The notes under the pieces: model-generated
What the model was told of the DNA's origin: nothing
The model's input: only the letters and a program-made list of their open reading frames with translations
The model's database searches: none
Position numbers and translations under genes: made by a program
Shown: positions 5,448-6,262 of the stretch, in pieces
Position numbering within the stretch: position 1 is the stretch's first letter
Layout of the letters: each line of letters begins with the position of its first letter
Source of the DNA: DATMNI01 sp035570275
GTDB taxonomy: Bacteria; Acidobacteriota; Terriglobia; Bryobacterales; Bryobacteraceae
Length of the DNA: 6,262 bases
NCBI GenBank assembly: GCA_035570275.1
Contig: DATMNI010000333.1
Span: 1 to 6,262, forward strand
Reading direction: 5' to 3'

Positions 5448-6203
5448 TCACCCTGCCGCGCGGATCAGGTATTCCTCAAATGCCGCGCCCGTGACGCGAA
5501 GCGAGCTTCGGGACACCTCCACCCAGTTCGCCGAGGGGATCTGGCCCGTGGGTTGTGAAAGGTAGGCCAGCGTTTCTTCCACCGGTATCGCGCCCTCGAC
5601 CACCGCGACGCCGGCAGTCCAATCCTGCCGCAGCCTCAACCCGCGCGACAGCAGGAATTGGAGCGCGAGCGCGGCTTCCTGGAAACTGGAGGAGGGCGGC
5701 GCCAGGCCGAGCCAATCCGCGATCAGCCGGTACGTGAATCCCCAAAGCGGTGTGCCGTTCAATGCGATTCCGGGATACAGGATCTGGCGCGGCCGGCCGG
5801 GCACTGGATGCAGGGCGTGCCGTGCCGGATCGCGCAGGTCGCCAAGGGGAACCCAGAGCCCGCCGGCCACCTCCCGCGCGTCCAGCACCGTCGGCAGTTC
5901 CCGTGCGACGGCGAAAACCCACGGCGCCACCAGGAGGTACGGAGGCGCCTGACGCCGCGCCAACACGGGCGGCAGCGCGGCTTCCATTTGATCCCGCGAA
6001 AGCCGGATCCCGCATTCCTCTTCCAGTTCGCGCAGCGCGGTCCGCAGCAGATCCTGGTCTTCGGGATCGCGCCTTCCACCAGGAAGGGCCCACTGGCCAG
6101 ACCAGGGATCGTCATCCCGCACCGAGCGCCGGATCAGCAGGACGGACTCGGCGGGGAGGCGCGCGTGCACGATCGCCACGGCGGCATCCGGTTGGGTCAT
6201 CAT
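5448..6203 (-). CDS. Nudix hydrolase, CoA-pyrophosphatase-like, with C-terminal extension
   Basis: This is a 251-residue soluble hydrolase that cleaves a nucleoside diphosphate linked to another moiety, using divalent metal. The Nudix box runs from G42 to I66: ALPGGRRDPEDQD, then the complete REUXEEXGU core as RELEEECGI (R58, E59, E62, E63, G65). The 16-residue gap from the first G to RE is longer than in MutT and matches the CoA-pyrophosphatase (NudL) layout, as does the RRSVRDDDPWSG lead-in (26-36) and the LWGFTYRLIADWLGL helix (153-167) late in the fold. Substrate assignment to CoA or ADP-sugars is inference. Residues 168-251 form an unrecognised extension with a helix-like FQEAALALQFLLSRG and a mixed strand/helix tail ending EEYLIRAAG. 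The ATG at 6203 is preceded in frame by a TAG, so the 5' end is fixed to 6203 or the adjacent ATG at 6200. The Shine-Dalgarno is weak (AGAAG touching the ATG, GAGAG further up). In the 59 bases upstream I see no clear promoter. Confidence 0.88.
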   Translation of the reverse strand: MMTQPDAAVAIVHARLPAESVLLIRRSVRDDDPWSGQWALPGGRRDPEDQDLLRTALRELEEECGIRLSRDQMEAALPPVLARRQAPPYLLVAPWVFAVARELPTVLDAREVAGGLWVPLGDLRDPARHALHPVPGRPRQILYPGIALNGTPLWGFTYRLIADWLGLAPPSSSFQEAALALQFLLSRGLRLRQDWTAGVAVVEGAIPVEETLAYLSQPTGQIPSANWVEVSRSSLRVTGAAFEEYLIRAAG

Positions 6204-6262
6204 CTTCTATCATCTCTCAGGCTCTTGAAGACCTCTGATGAGATCGTGGCGCACGTCTCTTA

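Noticed and set aside
5262..5558. Small plus-strand open frame of 98 codons starting before domain V
   Set aside because: It reads through the domain V and VI hairpins (ARFCERLGVKFPGPTR). Peptides like this are translated structural RNA, not proteins, and the frame ends inside the opposite-strand Nudix gene.

Overview
The window looks like a piece of an Acidobacteriota chromosome, most likely of the Solibacter/Bryobacter type. Three things point there: high GC, the C-terminal barrel of a large acidobacterial-style TonB-dependent receptor, and a full-length ADOP (acidobacterial duplicated orphan permease) of the MacB/FtsX type. This placement rests on gene families recognised by eye; no search was run.

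Layout. (1) 3-974 (+) is the end of an outer-membrane TonB-dependent receptor that began outside the window. (2) 999-1658 (+) is a HAD-superfamily phosphatase 24 nt further on in the same frame. It has no ATG near its first motif, and its start region is built from four degenerate 14-15 nt repeats. (3) 1728-2227 (-) carries a decayed protein fragment. Three single-base indels break an otherwise continuous Ig-like or beta-sandwich-type sequence, and it begins directly behind the stop codon of the next gene. (4) 2228-4879 (-) is the ADOP permease (883 aa, ATG start with a good Shine-Dalgarno). A 47-bp composite operator lies upstream at 4905-4951, made of two near-identical 15-bp palindromes and two TTGTAG boxes. 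(5) 4952-5447 has no protein gene. Its core is a short group II intron on the + strand (5021-5346) with a canonical domain V, a domain VI with bulged adenosine, and EBS1/EBS2 sequences that match the 5' flank exactly. It encodes no reverse transcriptase and seems to have lost domains II-IV. (6) 5448-6203 (-) is a Nudix hydrolase of the CoA-pyrophosphatase-like type with an unassigned C-terminal extension.

The protein genes do not form an obvious common pathway. The receptor and phosphatase may be co-transcribed. The permease and Nudix genes share a strand but are separated by about 570 bp containing the oppositely oriented intron, so they are probably separate units. The most interesting part is 4880-5447: a densely structured operator followed by a miniature group II intron in an intergenic stretch that also holds other hairpins and TCGTCTG repeats.
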